Assembly (NCBI GenBank): GCA_036563485.1
Contig: DATCMI010000001.1
Coordinates: forward strand, 1,861,501 to 1,925,500
DNA from: Sphingomicrobium sp.
GTDB lineage: Bacteria; Pseudomonadota; Alphaproteobacteria; Sphingomonadales; Sphingomonadaceae
DNA: 64,000 nt
Direction of reading: 5' to 3'
The notes under the pieces were generated by a model. It worked only from the letters and a program-made list of their open reading frames with translations. It ran no database searches and had not been told where the DNA came from. Every line of letters starts with the position of its first letter. Position 1 is the stretch's first letter. The translations under genes were made by a program, and so were the position numbers. Shown here piece by piece: positions 9,185 through 18,285 of this stretch.

Positions 9185-9614
9185 AGCCTTGGCTGTGGCT
9201 GCCGCCGGGCTCGCTGACGCCTTCGAGCGCCTGGTGCGCGCTCTCGTCGTTCGTTTCGCGAGCTAGATCGCCGAGGCTGACGATACCGCACAGCCGCTCG
9301 TTCTCGTCGACGACGGGTAGCCGGCGGACCTGCGCCTCGCTCATCCGGCTGGCGACATCCTGGATGTCATCGTCCGTTCGCGCTGCGACGATGTTGTCGG
9401 TCATCAGCTCACGCACCGGCGTTTCCGGCCCGTAGCCCCTGGCAACGCCGCGAACGGCGATGTCGCGGTCGGTGATCATGCCGACGAGCCGGTCGCCGTC
9501 CGTGACCGGGATCGACCCAGCATCGGCGCTCAGCATGAACGAGGCTGCCTGCTGCGCGGTCTCGTCCGGACGAACGGTCTGAACGTCGCTCGTCATGACT
9601 TCACTGACTTTCAT
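9183..9614 (-). CDS. CBS-domain pair protein
   Basis: 143 residues made almost entirely of two CBS domains (SEVMTSDVQTVRPDETAQQA and VRELMTDNIVAARTDDDIQD, each followed by a GI-VS/MITDRDIA-type strand). Free-standing CBS pairs bind adenine nucleotides and often act as stress or energy sensors; the target is unknown. Its leader contains an exact EcfG promoter (9647-9672) and a long hairpin covering the Shine-Dalgarno, so stress control is likely. The C-terminal tail is low complexity (EPGGSHSQG). Confidence 0.9.
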   Translation of the reverse strand: MKVSEVMTSDVQTVRPDETAQQAASFMLSADAGSIPVTDGDRLVGMITDRDIAVRGVARGYGPETPVRELMTDNIVAARTDDDIQDVASRMSEAQVRRLPVVDENERLCGIVSLGDLARETNDESAHQALEGVSEPGGSHSQG

Positions 9615-9615
9615 G

Positions 9616-9667
9616 ATGGGTCTCCTTTAGGGAATTCGTTGGCTCGAACGAACCGCGGGAGACCCAT
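9616..9667 (-). promoter_or_regulatory. Long dyad sequestering the CBS-gene Shine-Dalgarno
   Basis: A perfect 10-bp inverted repeat (ATGGGTCTCC at 9616-9625, GGAGACCCAT at 9658-9667) encloses a second one (TTCGTT at 9635-9640, AACGAA at 9647-9652). On the CBS transcript the 3' arm is the Shine-Dalgarno AAAGGAGA, so folding would hide it. The EcfG start point would fall inside this dyad, so only a transcript initiated further upstream (for example read-through from paaZ) would contain the complete hairpin. Confidence 0.6.
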
Positions 9668-9672
9668 GTTCC
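9647..9672 (-). promoter_or_regulatory. EcfG (general stress sigma) promoter for the CBS gene
   Basis: Read on the minus strand: GGAAC (9672-9668), 17 bases, CGTT (9650-9647), an exact match to the alphaproteobacterial EcfG consensus GGAAC-N16/17-CGTT. It lies wholly between the paaZ stop and the CBS start, with predicted initiation near 9640, about 25 bp before the ATG. Confidence 0.75.
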
Positions 9673-9677
9673 TCTCG

Positions 9678-11696
9678 TTACGGCACGTTCTCGGTCAGCA
9701 GGTCATAGGTAGCGACCAGTTCGTCGCGCTGGTTGAAGACCTCTACCGCCCATCGCACGACGCCGGTTTCCTCGCTCTTCAGCGACTTGGCGCGCACGGT
9801 CAGCTCGACCCGCATCGAGTCGCCGGGGTAAAGCGGTGTTAGGAAGCGCAAATTCTCCAGGCCAGTATTGGCGAGCACCGGGCCGGGATCCGGATCGACG
9901 AACAGCCCGGCCGCGAAGCTCAGGATCAAATAGCCGTGCGCGACCCGGCCTTCGAAGATCGGCGAGGCTTTCGCTGCCTCTTCGTCCATGTGGGCGTAGA
10001 ATGTGTCGCCGGTGAAGTGGGCGAAATGCTCGATATCCTCGAGGCTGACGGTCCGGCCCTTCGTTTTGAGCGTGTCGCCGATCTCGAGCTCGCCCATCCG
10101 CTTGCGGAACGGGTGCGTGTCGATGACGTGCTTGGGTCCGCCGGGGATATACTGCTCGGTGATGGCAGCGATCATCGCGGGCGAGGACTGGATGGCGGTG
10201 CGCTGCATGTAGTGCTTCACGCCGCGCACCCCGCCCATTTCCTCGCTGCCGCCGGCCCGGCCTGGGCCGCCGTGGACGAGGACGGGCAGGGGTGAGCCAT
10301 GGCCGGTCGATTCCGCGGCATTGTCGCGGTTGATGACCAGCATGCGCCCGTGAAAAGCGGCTGCGCCCTGGATGAAGTCGCGTGCCGCATCTGATGAATG
10401 AGTGAAGAGCGACAGCGCCAGGCTTCCGCGGCCGCGGTTGGCGAGCGCGATTGCATCGTCGATGTCGCGATAGGGCATGATCGTCGAAACCGGCCCGAAC
10501 GGCTCGCAGTCGTGGACCGCCTGCGTGCCCCACGGATCATCGGTCCGCAGCAGGACCGGCGGCAGGAACGCGCCGCCGGGGATTGGCGGCTCGGCATTTG
10601 GATCACCGGCGACGATCCGTGCGCCCGCTGCTTCGAGCTGGCGGATCTTCTCGATTACGTCGTCGCGCTGGCTGGCGTTGACCAGCGCACCCATGCGCGT
10701 GTCGTCCGCGCGCGGGTCGCCGACCTTCGTCTTTGCTAGCCGCTCGGCCAACGCTTCCTGCACAGCGTCGAGATATTGCGCGGGCGCCATCGCGCGGCGG
10801 ATGGCCGTGCACTTCTGCCCCGCCTTGACCGTCATCTCCGTCGCGACTTCCTTGATGAAGAGGTCGAACTCGGGCGTGCCGGGCGCCGCGTCCGGGCCAA
10901 GCAAAGAGGCGTTGAGGCTGTCCTGCTCGGCCACAAACCGGACGGACTCGCGAACCACCGTCGGGTGCGACTTGAGCTTCAGCGCCGTATGCGCCGACCC
11001 GGTAAAGCTCACCGCGTCCTGGCCGGTCAGATGTTCGAACAGGTCGCCGACGCCGCCCACGATCAGCTGGATCGCGCCGGGCGGAAGCACCTCCGCCTCG
11101 ATCATCACCCGAAACGCCGCTTCGGCAAGATAGGCCGTCGCCGAGGCCGGCTTCACGATGCAAGGCACGCCGGCCAGCAGCGTGGGCGCGATCTTCTCCA
11201 GCATGCCCCAAACAGGGAAGTTGAAGGCGTTGATGTGCACTGCCGCGCCGTGCAGCGGGGTAAAGATGTGCTGGCCGACGAACGTGCCCTTTTTCGACAA
11301 GCCTTCCAGCTGCCCGTCGAGCAGGACGCGGGCGTCGGGAAGCTCGCGGCGCCCCTTCGAGGAGAAGGAGAAGAGGGTGCCCGCGCCGCCCTCGATGTCG
11401 ATCCAGCCGTCCTTGCGTGTCGCGCCGGTCTGGTAATTGAGCTCGTACAGCTCTTCCTTGCGCGCCATGATCGCAAGGCCGAGTGCCTTCAACATCCGCG
11501 CGCGGTCATGAAAGGTCAGCTTGCGAAGCGCAGGCCCGCCGACTTCGCCGGCATGCTGCAGCATGGCGGCAAAATCGATCCCGCCCGAGCCCGTCGTGGC
11601 GACCGGCGCACCGTCGATTGCGCTCGGCAGCACGGTCGCGCCATCGCCGGCGACCCATCGGTCGCGCTCGTAGTTGAGAAGTTGAAGTGTCTTCAT
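9678..11696 (-). CDS. paaZ: Bifunctional oxepin-CoA hydrolase / 3-oxo-5,6-dehydrosuberyl-CoA semialdehyde dehydrogenase
   Basis: 672 residues, the usual PaaZ length. Residues 1 to about 520 form an aldehyde dehydrogenase domain with catalytic Cys in GQKCTAIRRAM and the general-base region FVAEQDSLNASLLGPD. Residues about 530-672 are a MaoC-like hydratase domain (HFTGDTFYAHMDEEAAKASP...GRVAHGYLIL). It opens the oxepin ring of epoxidised phenylacetyl-CoA and oxidises the resulting semialdehyde. Shine-Dalgarno AGGAAC precedes ATG 11696. It lies apart from paaABCE and on the opposite strand, so it is a separate transcription unit of the same pathway. Confidence 0.96.
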   Translation of the reverse strand: MKTLQLLNYERDRWVAGDGATVLPSAIDGAPVATTGSGGIDFAAMLQHAGEVGGPALRKLTFHDRARMLKALGLAIMARKEELYELNYQTGATRKDGWIDIEGGAGTLFSFSSKGRRELPDARVLLDGQLEGLSKKGTFVGQHIFTPLHGAAVHINAFNFPVWGMLEKIAPTLLAGVPCIVKPASATAYLAEAAFRVMIEAEVLPPGAIQLIVGGVGDLFEHLTGQDAVSFTGSAHTALKLKSHPTVVRESVRFVAEQDSLNASLLGPDAAPGTPEFDLFIKEVATEMTVKAGQKCTAIRRAMAPAQYLDAVQEALAERLAKTKVGDPRADDTRMGALVNASQRDDVIEKIRQLEAAGARIVAGDPNAEPPIPGGAFLPPVLLRTDDPWGTQAVHDCEPFGPVSTIMPYRDIDDAIALANRGRGSLALSLFTHSSDAARDFIQGAAAFHGRMLVINRDNAAESTGHGSPLPVLVHGGPGRAGGSEEMGGVRGVKHYMQRTAIQSSPAMIAAITEQYIPGGPKHVIDTHPFRKRMGELEIGDTLKTKGRTVSLEDIEHFAHFTGDTFYAHMDEEAAKASPIFEGRVAHGYLILSFAAGLFVDPDPGPVLANTGLENLRFLTPLYPGDSMRVELTVRAKSLKSEETGVVRWAVEVFNQRDELVATYDLLTENVP

Positions 11697-11709
11697 CAGT
11701 TCCTGTCCA

Positions 11710-12039
11710 TCATGGCGTGCTGCGGATTTCGCGCAGCTTGAAGCCGTTGATCTGCTGACCGAAATCGCACTGGAAGGAGCGCTTAGACGCGCCCTCGCCG
11801 ACGGTGCCCCAGACGATGATCTTGCCTACCGAGCGCTGCTCGACATCGATCACGTGAACGGCCCCATATTGCTGCGCCCGAGCCACGCATTGCTGCCGTG
11901 CGATCGGCTGCAGCGCTTCGTTGCTCTGCGGCGCGCCGCGCGCGCTGGCGGCGACCGTCGACACCGCCGAAGCGGCCATCATCGGCACGCATCCGCCGAC
12001 CAAGAGGGCGCACAGCGAAAGCGCGGCTGCATGCTTCAT
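11710..12039 (-). CDS. Small lipoprotein of unknown function
   Basis: 109 residues with a lipobox (LLVGGC, Cys about residue 17) and a short mature domain containing two further Cys. I do not recognise a named family; similar short lipoproteins occur in sphingomonads. It sits between paaZ and an SDR gene on the same strand with 13-bp and 1-bp gaps, so it is probably co-transcribed, but nothing in it suggests a catabolic role. Confidence 0.75.
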   Translation of the reverse strand: MKHAAALSLCALLVGGCVPMMAASAVSTVAASARGAPQSNEALQPIARQQCVARAQQYGAVHVIDVEQRSVGKIIVWGTVGEGASKRSFQCDFGQQINGFKLREIRSTP

Positions 12040-12040
12040 G

Positions 12041-12793
12041 TCACACCATCCTCAGCTTGTAGGTGCGGGCCTCCGGAAGGCTCGACGACAAGCCGCCATC
12101 GACGACGATCGCCTGCCCATTGACGTAGCTCGCCTCGTCCGACGCAAGGAAGAGAGCGGCGCGGGCGATCTCTTCCGGCTCGCCGCCGCGCTGGAGCGGG
12201 TTCAATTCGCCGATCCGGTCTTCCTTGCCGCTCGCCCGTGCTCGCTCGTACATCGGCTTGGTCATGCCGGTCTCGATCAGGCCGGGGCAGATCGCGTTGA
12301 CGCGAACCCCGGTGCCCGCGAGCTGCTGCGCGGCATTTTGGACGAGGCTGATCACGCCTGCCTTCGAAGCCGAATAGGCGGCGCCGCCTGCGCCAGAGCG
12401 TACGCCGGCAACGCTCGCCGTGCAGACGATCGAACCCCGGCCGCGCCCGGCGATCAGCGGCGCCGAATATTTGATCGCCAGGAACGGGCCGATCAGGTTG
12501 ATCCGCAGCGTCTCGGCCCACTCCGCCGCGCTTTGCACCGCGATCGAGTCCCAGCCGCCGGAAATGCCGGCATTGGCGAACATGATGTCCAGCCCGCCAT
12601 GCCTTTCGGCCGTGCGCTCGACCAGCTCGCGAATTTGTTCGTCGTCGCCCGCGTCGCACTGGAAGTCTGCGCCCGGGCTAATGTCCGCGCCGACGACGGT
12701 GGCGCCTTCGCTCCGGAACAATTCCAGGCTCGCTTTTCCGATCCCCGATGCCGCGCCGGTGATGATTGCAACCTTGCCTGACAGTCTGCCCAT
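12041..12793 (-). CDS. Short-chain dehydrogenase/reductase
   Basis: 250 residues of classical SDR architecture: cofactor motif TGAASGIG near the N-terminus, NAG motif (FANAGISGG) and catalytic YSASK. The Asp at the end of beta-2 (VVGADIS) favours NAD(H). I started at ATG 12793, directly before the [10 protein letters not shown] strand; in-frame upstream ATGs would add unconserved residues. It is divergent, with 46 bp between, from the acyl-CoA dehydrogenase gene. By context it may oxidise or reduce a hydroxy/oxo-acyl intermediate; the substrate is not predictable. Confidence 0.88.
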   Translation of the reverse strand: MGRLSGKVAIITGAASGIGKASLELFRSEGATVVGADISPGADFQCDAGDDEQIRELVERTAERHGGLDIMFANAGISGGWDSIAVQSAAEWAETLRINLIGPFLAIKYSAPLIAGRGRGSIVCTASVAGVRSGAGGAAYSASKAGVISLVQNAAQQLAGTGVRVNAICPGLIETGMTKPMYERARASGKEDRIGELNPLQRGGEPEEIARAALFLASDEASYVNGQAIVVDGGLSSSLPEARTYKLRMV

Positions 12794-12839
12794 CTGCCGC
12801 TCATAGCCACGCACGCGACTTGCTGATAGCGCTTGCGTC

Positions 12840-14075
12840 ATGGACTTCAGCCTTGCTCCGCAACAGACCGAGTGGCGCGACAAGGTTCGCGCTTTCATGG
12901 ACGAACATGTCCGGCCCCGGTGCGGCGATTACGATGCCCAGCAGCGCGAGGGCGAGCGGTGGAAAGTCCTGCCGGTTGTCGAAGACCTGAAGGAAAAGGC
13001 CCGGGCCGAAGGGCTGTGGAACCTGTTCATGCCGCCGTCCCATGGCGCAACACCGGTCGACGAGAGCTTCACCTTCGACGGACCGGCGCTCAGCAACCTC
13101 GAATATGCCTTTTGCGCCGAAGAGATGGGCCGCGTCGCCTGGGCGTCGGAAGTGTTCAACTGCTCGGCGCCGGACACCGGCAATATGGAGGTGCTCAACC
13201 GCTACGGCACGCGCGAGCAAAAGGACGAGTGGCTGAAGCCGCTGATGGATGGCGAGATTCGCTCCGCCTTCCTGATGACGGAGCCCGGCGTTGCTTCGTC
13301 GGACGCGACCAACATCGAATGTCGCGTCGAAATGCGCGGCAACGAATATGTGATCAACGGCCGGAAATGGTGGTCGAGCGGCGCGGGCGATCCTCGCTGC
13401 AAGGTCGCGATCCTGATGGGCAAGACCGACCCGAAAGCCGAGACCTATCGCCAGCAGTCGATGATCCTGATGCCGCTAGATGCGGAGGGCGTCACCATCA
13501 CCCGCCACTTGCCGGTGTTCGGCTATGACGACGCGCCGCACGGGCACATGGAGATCGAGCTGAAGGCCGTACGGGTGCCGCCTTCGAACATGCTGCTTGG
13601 GGAGGGGCGCGGCTTCGAGATCGCGCAGGGTCGGCTCGGTCCAGGGCGCATCCACCATTGCATGCGCACCATCGGCGCTGCGGAAGAAGCCCTCGAGGCC
13701 ATGGTCAAGCGGCTGATGAGTCGCACCGCCTTCGGCAAGACCATCTCCGAGCAGGGTGTCTGGGAAGAGCGCATCGCGGATGCCCGCATCAACATCGAAA
13801 TGACCCGCCTGCTGTGCCTGAAGGCCGCCGACATGATGGACCGCGCGGGCAACAAGGCGGCGCAGGGCGAGATCGCCATGATCAAGGTCGCCGCGCCGCT
13901 GATGGCGCTGAAGATCATCGACGATGCGATCCAGGCGTTCGGCGCTGCCGGCGTGTCCGAGGATGTCGGCCTGGCGCGCGCTTATGCCTCGATCCGCACC
14001 TTGCGTCTGGCCGACGGCCCCGACGAAGTGCACCGCCGCGCGATTGCCCGGCTCGAGTATAAGAAGCACCGGTGA
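12840..14075 (+). CDS. Acyl-CoA dehydrogenase family protein (ACAD10/11-like)
   Basis: 411 residues with acyl-CoA dehydrogenase features: FAD/substrate motif [19 protein letters not shown], central [16 protein letters not shown] and C-terminal [20 protein letters not shown]. Its stop overlaps the start of a phosphotransferase gene (GTGA, 14072-14075). This pairing is known from the vertebrate ACAD10/ACAD11 fusion and from Pseudomonas LvaA/LvaC, where a 4-hydroxyacyl-CoA is phosphorylated and then eliminated to an enoyl-CoA. I infer a similar 4-hydroxyacyl-CoA role rather than ordinary beta-oxidation. Confidence 0.88.
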   Translation: MDFSLAPQQTEWRDKVRAFMDEHVRPRCGDYDAQQREGERWKVLPVVEDLKEKARAEGLWNLFMPPSHGATPVDESFTFDGPALSNLEYAFCAEEMGRVAWASEVFNCSAPDTGNMEVLNRYGTREQKDEWLKPLMDGEIRSAFLMTEPGVASSDATNIECRVEMRGNEYVINGRKWWSSGAGDPRCKVAILMGKTDPKAETYRQQSMILMPLDAEGVTITRHLPVFGYDDAPHGHMEIELKAVRVPPSNMLLGEGRGFEIAQGRLGPGRIHHCMRTIGAAEEALEAMVKRLMSRTAFGKTISEQGVWEERIADARINIEMTRLLCLKAADMMDRAGNKAAQGEIAMIKVAAPLMALKIIDDAIQAFGAAGVSEDVGLARAYASIRTLRLADGPDEVHRRAIARLEYKKHR

Positions 14076-15091
14076 GCGATCAGGCACTGGACGACGAAGC
14101 GCTCGGGCGCTGGCTCGAAGCCAATGTGCCGGGCTTCCGGACGCCGTTCGATATCAGCAAATTCCCGTCGGGGCAGTCGAACCCGACTTACCGGATCACG
14201 ACGGTTGCCGGCGAATATGTGCTGCGCCGCAAGCCGTTTGGGCCGCTGCTGCCGTCGGCTCACGCTGTCGATCGCGAATATCGGCTGCTCGCCGCCTTGT
14301 TCCCGCTCGGCTTTCCCGTGCCGCGGCCGCTGGCGCTGTGCGAGGACCAAGCAGTCATCGGGGCGATCTTCTACGTGATGGAGCTGGCGCCCGGCCGCGC
14401 CTATGCGGATGGGGCGCTCCCAGGTTTCGCGCCGGATCAGCGGCGGCGCGTCTACGAGCAGCTGGTCGACACGTTGGCCGACCTCCACAACATCGACCCC
14501 GAAGCTGCCGGCCTCGGCGATTACGGCAAGCCCGGCAATTATTTCGAGCGGCAGGTCGCGCGGTGGACCAAGCAATATCGCGACAGCCAGACGGACCAGC
14601 TTCCGGCGATGGAAAAACTCATCGACTATCTGCCCGCGAGCCTTCCCCACCAGTCGCGCGTGTCGATCGTCCATGGGGATTATCGCATCGACAATGCGAT
14701 GTTCGACGTTCAGCCGCGGCTGACCGCAGTGCTCGATTGGGAACTGTCGACCCTTGGCGATCCGCTTGCCGATTTTTCCTATTTAGCCATGCAGTGGGTG
14801 ATGCCGGCCGACGGCGGTGCGGGTCTTGCCGGACTGAACCTCGAGCAGCTGGGCATTCCGACGCTGGAGGAGATGGTCGAGCGCTATTCCGGACGGGCGC
14901 AAGTGCCCGTCGCCGACAAGCTCGACTGGTATTTCGCGTACAATCTGTTCCGGCTCGCCGGCATCATCCAGGGCATTAAGAAGCGTGTGATCGACGGCAC
15001 CGCCAGCCATGCGCAAGCGGCGGAGATCGCCAAGCGCGTGCCTTTCCTTGCAGACGCCGCCTGGGCCTTCGCGCAGAAAGCCGGCGGCTAG
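14072..15091 (+). CDS. APH-fold phosphotransferase paired with acyl-CoA dehydrogenase
   Basis: 339 residues of the aminoglycoside-phosphotransferase fold: N-terminal [20 protein letters not shown], catalytic loop [13 protein letters not shown] and metal-binding [17 protein letters not shown]. This subfamily does not act on antibiotics; the characterised relatives (LvaA, and the N-terminal domain of ACAD10/11) phosphorylate 4-hydroxyacyl-CoA. GTG start overlaps the dehydrogenase stop, so the two are co-translated. The stop codon shares CTAG with the convergent OsmC gene. Confidence 0.88.
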   Translation: MSDQALDDEALGRWLEANVPGFRTPFDISKFPSGQSNPTYRITTVAGEYVLRRKPFGPLLPSAHAVDREYRLLAALFPLGFPVPRPLALCEDQAVIGAIFYVMELAPGRAYADGALPGFAPDQRRRVYEQLVDTLADLHNIDPEAAGLGDYGKPGNYFERQVARWTKQYRDSQTDQLPAMEKLIDYLPASLPHQSRVSIVHGDYRIDNAMFDVQPRLTAVLDWELSTLGDPLADFSYLAMQWVMPADGGAGLAGLNLEQLGIPTLEEMVERYSGRAQVPVADKLDWYFAYNLFRLAGIIQGIKKRVIDGTASHAQAAEIAKRVPFLADAAWAFAQKAGG

Positions 15092-15492
15092 CCTGCTGCA
15101 ATCTCCAGCGGGACGCCTTCGCGGACCGAATTGCCGATGATGGTGATCTGGCGCGCACGATCGATCAGCTCGCTCGGGTCGCTCCCGTCGGCAAGCGTGC
15201 AGCGGACATGCATGCGGGCTGCCGTCGCGCGTCGGGGCGAGCCGCCGAAGTCGACGCTGACGCTGACGCCGAGATCCTCGATGATCAGGCCCATCTCGTC
15301 CGCGAGCGCCTGAAGGTCGTTGCAGAAGCAGCCGCCGATCGCCAGCGCCAGGAGCTCGCCACCGTTGAAGCCGAGGCCCATGCCTCCCGCGGTCCCATCG
15401 GGGCGATCAGCAATGACGCTGTGGCCGCGTGATCGGCCGACGGTGGCCCGCGTACCGGGCAGCAGCCGATACTCGATGGTTGTCGTTCCCAA
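15088..15492 (-). CDS. OsmC family protein lacking the second redox cysteine
   Basis: 134 residues with the OsmC/Ohr-type core: a Gly-rich FNGGELLALAIGGCFCNDL segment carrying the first conserved Cys. The second Cys normally found late in the domain (A-x-x-x-CP motif) is replaced by ARQITIIGNSV, so classic organic hydroperoxide reduction through a Cys pair is unlikely. Another Cys occurs in MHVRCTLADG. It is 3 bp downstream of paaG on the same strand, so it is in a paaG-led unit. Confidence 0.85.
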   Translation of the reverse strand: MGTTTIEYRLLPGTRATVGRSRGHSVIADRPDGTAGGMGLGFNGGELLALAIGGCFCNDLQALADEMGLIIEDLGVSVSVDFGGSPRRATAARMHVRCTLADGSDPSELIDRARQITIIGNSVREGVPLEIAAG

Positions 15493-15495
15493 GGC

Positions 15496-16278
15496 TCAGC
15501 GCCCTTTGAAGCTTGGCTGGCGTTTTTCCAGGAAGGCAGCGACGCCTTCCCGGTAATCCTCGGTGAAGCCGAGGCGGCGCATAGCGGCGGCCTGGCGCTC
15601 CAGCTCTTCGTCGAGGCTGTGCTGCCAGCTCGACCGAATCATCTCCTTGATCGCGGCCAGCCCAAGCGGCGGCAGCGAGGCGAGTTTGGCAGCAAGGGCG
15701 TCGACCTCGGCGTCCAGCGCTTCGTCCTCGACCGCTTTCCAGATCAGGCCCCATTCGGCGGCCTTGTCAGCCAACAGCGGCTCGCCGGTGAGCGCCAGCC
15801 CCAGCGCGCGTGCTTGGCCGACCAACCGCGGCAGCGCCCAGGTCCCGCCGCTGTCCGGGATCAATCCGATCGCTGAGAAGCTCTGAATGAACTTCGCCGA
15901 TTTGGCGGCAACGACAAGGTCGCAGGCGAGCGCGATGTTCGCACCCGCGCCCGCGGCGACCCCGTTGACCCGTGCGATCACCGGTTGCGGAAGCGACGTG
16001 AGGATGTGGATCAACGGGTTCCAGCACTGTGTTACGGTCTCCCCAAGGTCGACCGCCTGGCCAGGCGCGACCGCACGGTCGTTCAGGTCCTGGCCCGCGC
16101 AAAATCCGCGTCCTGCTCCCGTCAGCACGACCACGCGCGCATCGCCGAGCCGAGCCAACGCATCGCGAAGCTCCTCGTGCATCCGCACGGTGAAGCTGTT
16201 CAGGCGATCGGGCCGGTTGAGCGTGATTCGGGCGACCGGCCCGTCCGCCTTGAAGTCGATCGTCTCGTAGCCGCTCAT
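15496..16278 (-). CDS. paaG: 2-(1,2-epoxy-1,2-dihydrophenyl)acetyl-CoA isomerase
   Basis: 260 residues of the crotonase superfamily (oxyanion-hole strands RGFCAGQDLNDR and NGVAAGAGANIALACDLVVA) with PaaG-typical SFSAIGLIPDSGGTWALPRLVG, including the acidic active-site region. It converts the ring epoxide of phenylacetyl-CoA to the oxepin that PaaZ opens. Translation of the upstream zinc-ribbon gene overlaps its start (ATGA, 16275-16278). Confidence in the PaaG assignment over other enoyl-CoA hydratases comes from sequence pattern plus context. Confidence 0.92.
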   Translation of the reverse strand: MSGYETIDFKADGPVARITLNRPDRLNSFTVRMHEELRDALARLGDARVVVLTGAGRGFCAGQDLNDRAVAPGQAVDLGETVTQCWNPLIHILTSLPQPVIARVNGVAAGAGANIALACDLVVAAKSAKFIQSFSAIGLIPDSGGTWALPRLVGQARALGLALTGEPLLADKAAEWGLIWKAVEDEALDAEVDALAAKLASLPPLGLAAIKEMIRSSWQHSLDEELERQAAAMRRLGFTEDYREGVAAFLEKRQPSFKGR

Positions 16279-16496
16279 GCCCGCGCGTAGCTTTCGAGAT
16301 AGCCGCAGCGCCCGCAGCGATAGGTCGTGACCTCCGCCTGGTCGTCCTTCGACTGCTTGACTCCGGTCCAGATGCTCTTGCGCGGCTCGCCGCCTTGCCA
16401 GGTCGCCACCCCGGCCATGCCGTAGGAGCCCTGGTCGACAAGGAAGCCTTCATCCATGCGCCCGCCGCACTTTGGACAGTCTCCCACGCCTTGCAT
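16275..16496 (-). CDS. Small two-CXXC zinc-ribbon protein
   Basis: 73 residues with two Cys pairs, CPKC near the N-terminus and CGRC near the C-terminus, which would form one zinc ribbon around a Trp/Gly-rich middle (VATWQGGEPRKSIW). Very strong Shine-Dalgarno AAGGAGGG with a three-base spacer before ATG 16496. Function unknown; it overlaps paaG by 4 bp and diverges from paaI, so it is embedded in the phenylacetate region. Confidence 0.8.
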   Translation of the reverse strand: MQGVGDCPKCGGRMDEGFLVDQGSYGMAGVATWQGGEPRKSIWTGVKQSKDDQAEVTTYRCGRCGYLESYARA

Positions 16497-16565
16497 AAAC
16501 CCTCCTTTTCGTGGCTGCGGCACGGGTCGCACGACCGATTGGCAGGTGCAAGACGGGGGAGCGGG

Positions 16566-16991
16566 ATGACCGAAGACGAACTGGCCCGCCGCGTTGCTGA
16601 GTGCATGCTCGCCGCAGAGGGCACCGGTCCGGCATGGGGCATCGTCATTGAGGAAGCGCGCGCCGGCTATGCGCGGCTGTCGATGAAGGTGCGTGGCGAC
16701 ATGCTCAACGGGCATGGCATCGTCCATGGCGGGATGGTGTTCGCGCTCGCCGACACCGCCTTTGCTTACGTCTGCAACGGACGAAACGAGAAGACCGTAG
16801 CCGCGCAAGCGAGCGTCACCTTCCTTGCCAGTGCGGAGGAGGGGCAGACGCTAGTCGCCGAAGCCGAGGAAGTTGCTACGTCAGGCCGCAGCGGCGTTAC
16901 GCGGGTTTCGGTGCGCACGACCGAGGGCCGGACAATTGCCGAGTTCACAGGCACTTCGCGCACAGTCGGCGGAGCGGTTGTCGACATTTGA
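16566..16991 (+). CDS. paaI: Hydroxyphenylacetyl-CoA thioesterase
   Basis: 141-residue hotdog-fold thioesterase with the PaaI signature GHGIVHGGMVFALADTAFAY. PaaI hydrolyses dead-end ring-hydroxylated CoA esters and so rescues CoA in the phenylacetate pathway. I started at ATG 16566 behind GGGGGAGCGGG; an upstream in-frame ATG would overlap the divergent zinc-ribbon gene. paaA begins 32 bp after its stop, so it is probably the first gene of the paaI-ABCE operon. Confidence 0.93.
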   Translation: MTEDELARRVAECMLAAEGTGPAWGIVIEEARAGYARLSMKVRGDMLNGHGIVHGGMVFALADTAFAYVCNGRNEKTVAAQASVTFLASAEEGQTLVAEAEEVATSGRSGVTRVSVRTTEGRTIAEFTGTSRTVGGAVVDI

Positions 16992-17023
16992 ACGTTCACG
17001 CCTGACAGACTAGATCGGAAGCC

Positions 17024-18004
17024 ATGTATACGACCGAGCTTCAGAAGAGCGCCAAGATCGAGAATCTCGAGGACCCGAAGCTGCTCGAGGCCTTCGAGGG
17101 GCGGGTTGCCGCCGACGAGTTTATCGAGCCCAAGGACTGGATGCCCGAGGCTTATCGCCGGACCCTAACGCGGCAGATCAGCCAGCATGCACATAGCGAA
17201 ATCGTCGGCATGCTTCCGGAGGGCAATTGGATCACGCGGGCGCCATCGCTTCGGCGCAAGGCGATCCTGCTCGCCAAGGTGCAGGACGAGGCTGGCCACG
17301 GCCTCTATCTCTATTGCGCCGCGGAGACGCTCGGCACGAGCCGTGAGCAGATGATCGAGGCGCTGCACAGCGGCAAAGCCAAATATTCGACCATCTTCAA
17401 TTATCCGACGCTGACCTGGGCCGACATCGGCGCGATCGGCTGGTTGGTCGATGGCGCCGCAATCATGAACCAGGTGCCGCTGCAGCGGACGTCCTATGGA
17501 CCCTATGCGCGGGCGATGGTTCGCATCTGCAAGGAAGAGAGCTTCCACCAGCGCCAGGGCTATGAGATCATGATCGCGCTTGCGAACGGCACGGCCGATC
17601 AGAAGCGCATGGCGCAGGACGCGCTCAATCGCTGGTGGTGGCCGAGCCTGATGATGTTCGGCCCGCCCGATGAAAATTCGCCCAACACCGCGCAATCCAT
17701 GCGCTGGCGGATCAAGCGCGAGACGAATGACGAGCTCCGCCAGAAGTTCGTCGACATCACCGTGCCGCAGGCTGATTTCCTAGGCCTGACCGTCCCCGAC
17801 CCCGATCTCAAGTGGAACGAGGACAAGGGTGGCTACGACTTCGGGGAAATTGACTGGGACGAATTCTACGCCGTCGTGAAAGGCGAAGGTCCAGTCGCCA
17901 AGGAGCGCATGAAGGCCCGCCGGGACGCTTGGGAAGACGGCGCGTGGGTCCGCGAAGCCGCCGAGGCGTACGAAGCCAAGCGCCGCGCGAGGAAGGCGGC
18001 GTGA
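17024..18004 (+). CDS. paaA: Phenylacetyl-CoA 1,2-epoxidase, catalytic subunit A
   Basis: 326 residues; a di-iron ferritin-like oxygenase subunit. Iron-ligand helices are visible as [13 protein letters not shown] and [13 protein letters not shown] (two E-x-x-H motifs). With PaaC it forms the catalytic core that adds one oxygen atom across the phenylacetyl-CoA ring. The GTG of paaB overlaps the stop (GTGA at 18001). Confidence 0.97.
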   Translation: MYTTELQKSAKIENLEDPKLLEAFEGRVAADEFIEPKDWMPEAYRRTLTRQISQHAHSEIVGMLPEGNWITRAPSLRRKAILLAKVQDEAGHGLYLYCAAETLGTSREQMIEALHSGKAKYSTIFNYPTLTWADIGAIGWLVDGAAIMNQVPLQRTSYGPYARAMVRICKEESFHQRQGYEIMIALANGTADQKRMAQDALNRWWWPSLMMFGPPDENSPNTAQSMRWRIKRETNDELRQKFVDITVPQADFLGLTVPDPDLKWNEDKGGYDFGEIDWDEFYAVVKGEGPVAKERMKARRDAWEDGAWVREAAEAYEAKRRARKAA

Positions 18005-18285
18005 GTGGTGACTGGCCGCTCTGGGAAGTCTTCGTCCGTGCCAAGGGCGGTCTTTCGCATCGCCACGTTGGCAGCGTTCATGCTCCTGACGCGCAGCTCG
18101 CGCTCGCCCATGCGCGCGACACCTACACGCGGCGCCTCGAAGGGGTGAGCCTGTGGGTGGTGCCGTCGAACGAGATCGTCGCGTCCGATCCTGACCACGC
18201 CGGCGAGCTGTTCGAACCGGCGGAAAGCAAGATCTACCGCCACCCGACATTTTACGAGATCCCGGACGAGGTGAAGCACATCTAA
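18001..18285 (+). CDS. paaB: Phenylacetyl-CoA 1,2-epoxidase subunit B
   Basis: 94 residues ([20 protein letters not shown]..., [19 protein letters not shown]), the usual size of PaaB. It bridges PaaAC heterodimers and is needed for electron transfer. GTG start at 18001 overlaps the paaA stop; the paaC ATG shares one base with the paaB stop (TAATG). Confidence 0.96.
   Translation: MSGDWPLWEVFVRAKGGLSHRHVGSVHAPDAQLALAHARDTYTRRLEGVSLWVVPSNEIVASDPDHAGELFEPAESKIYRHPTFYEIPDEVKHI

Noticed and set aside
14072-15091. Aminoglycoside resistance gene
   Set aside because: The fold is that of aminoglycoside phosphotransferases, but the pairing with an acyl-CoA dehydrogenase places it with LvaA/ACAD10-11-type acyl kinases.
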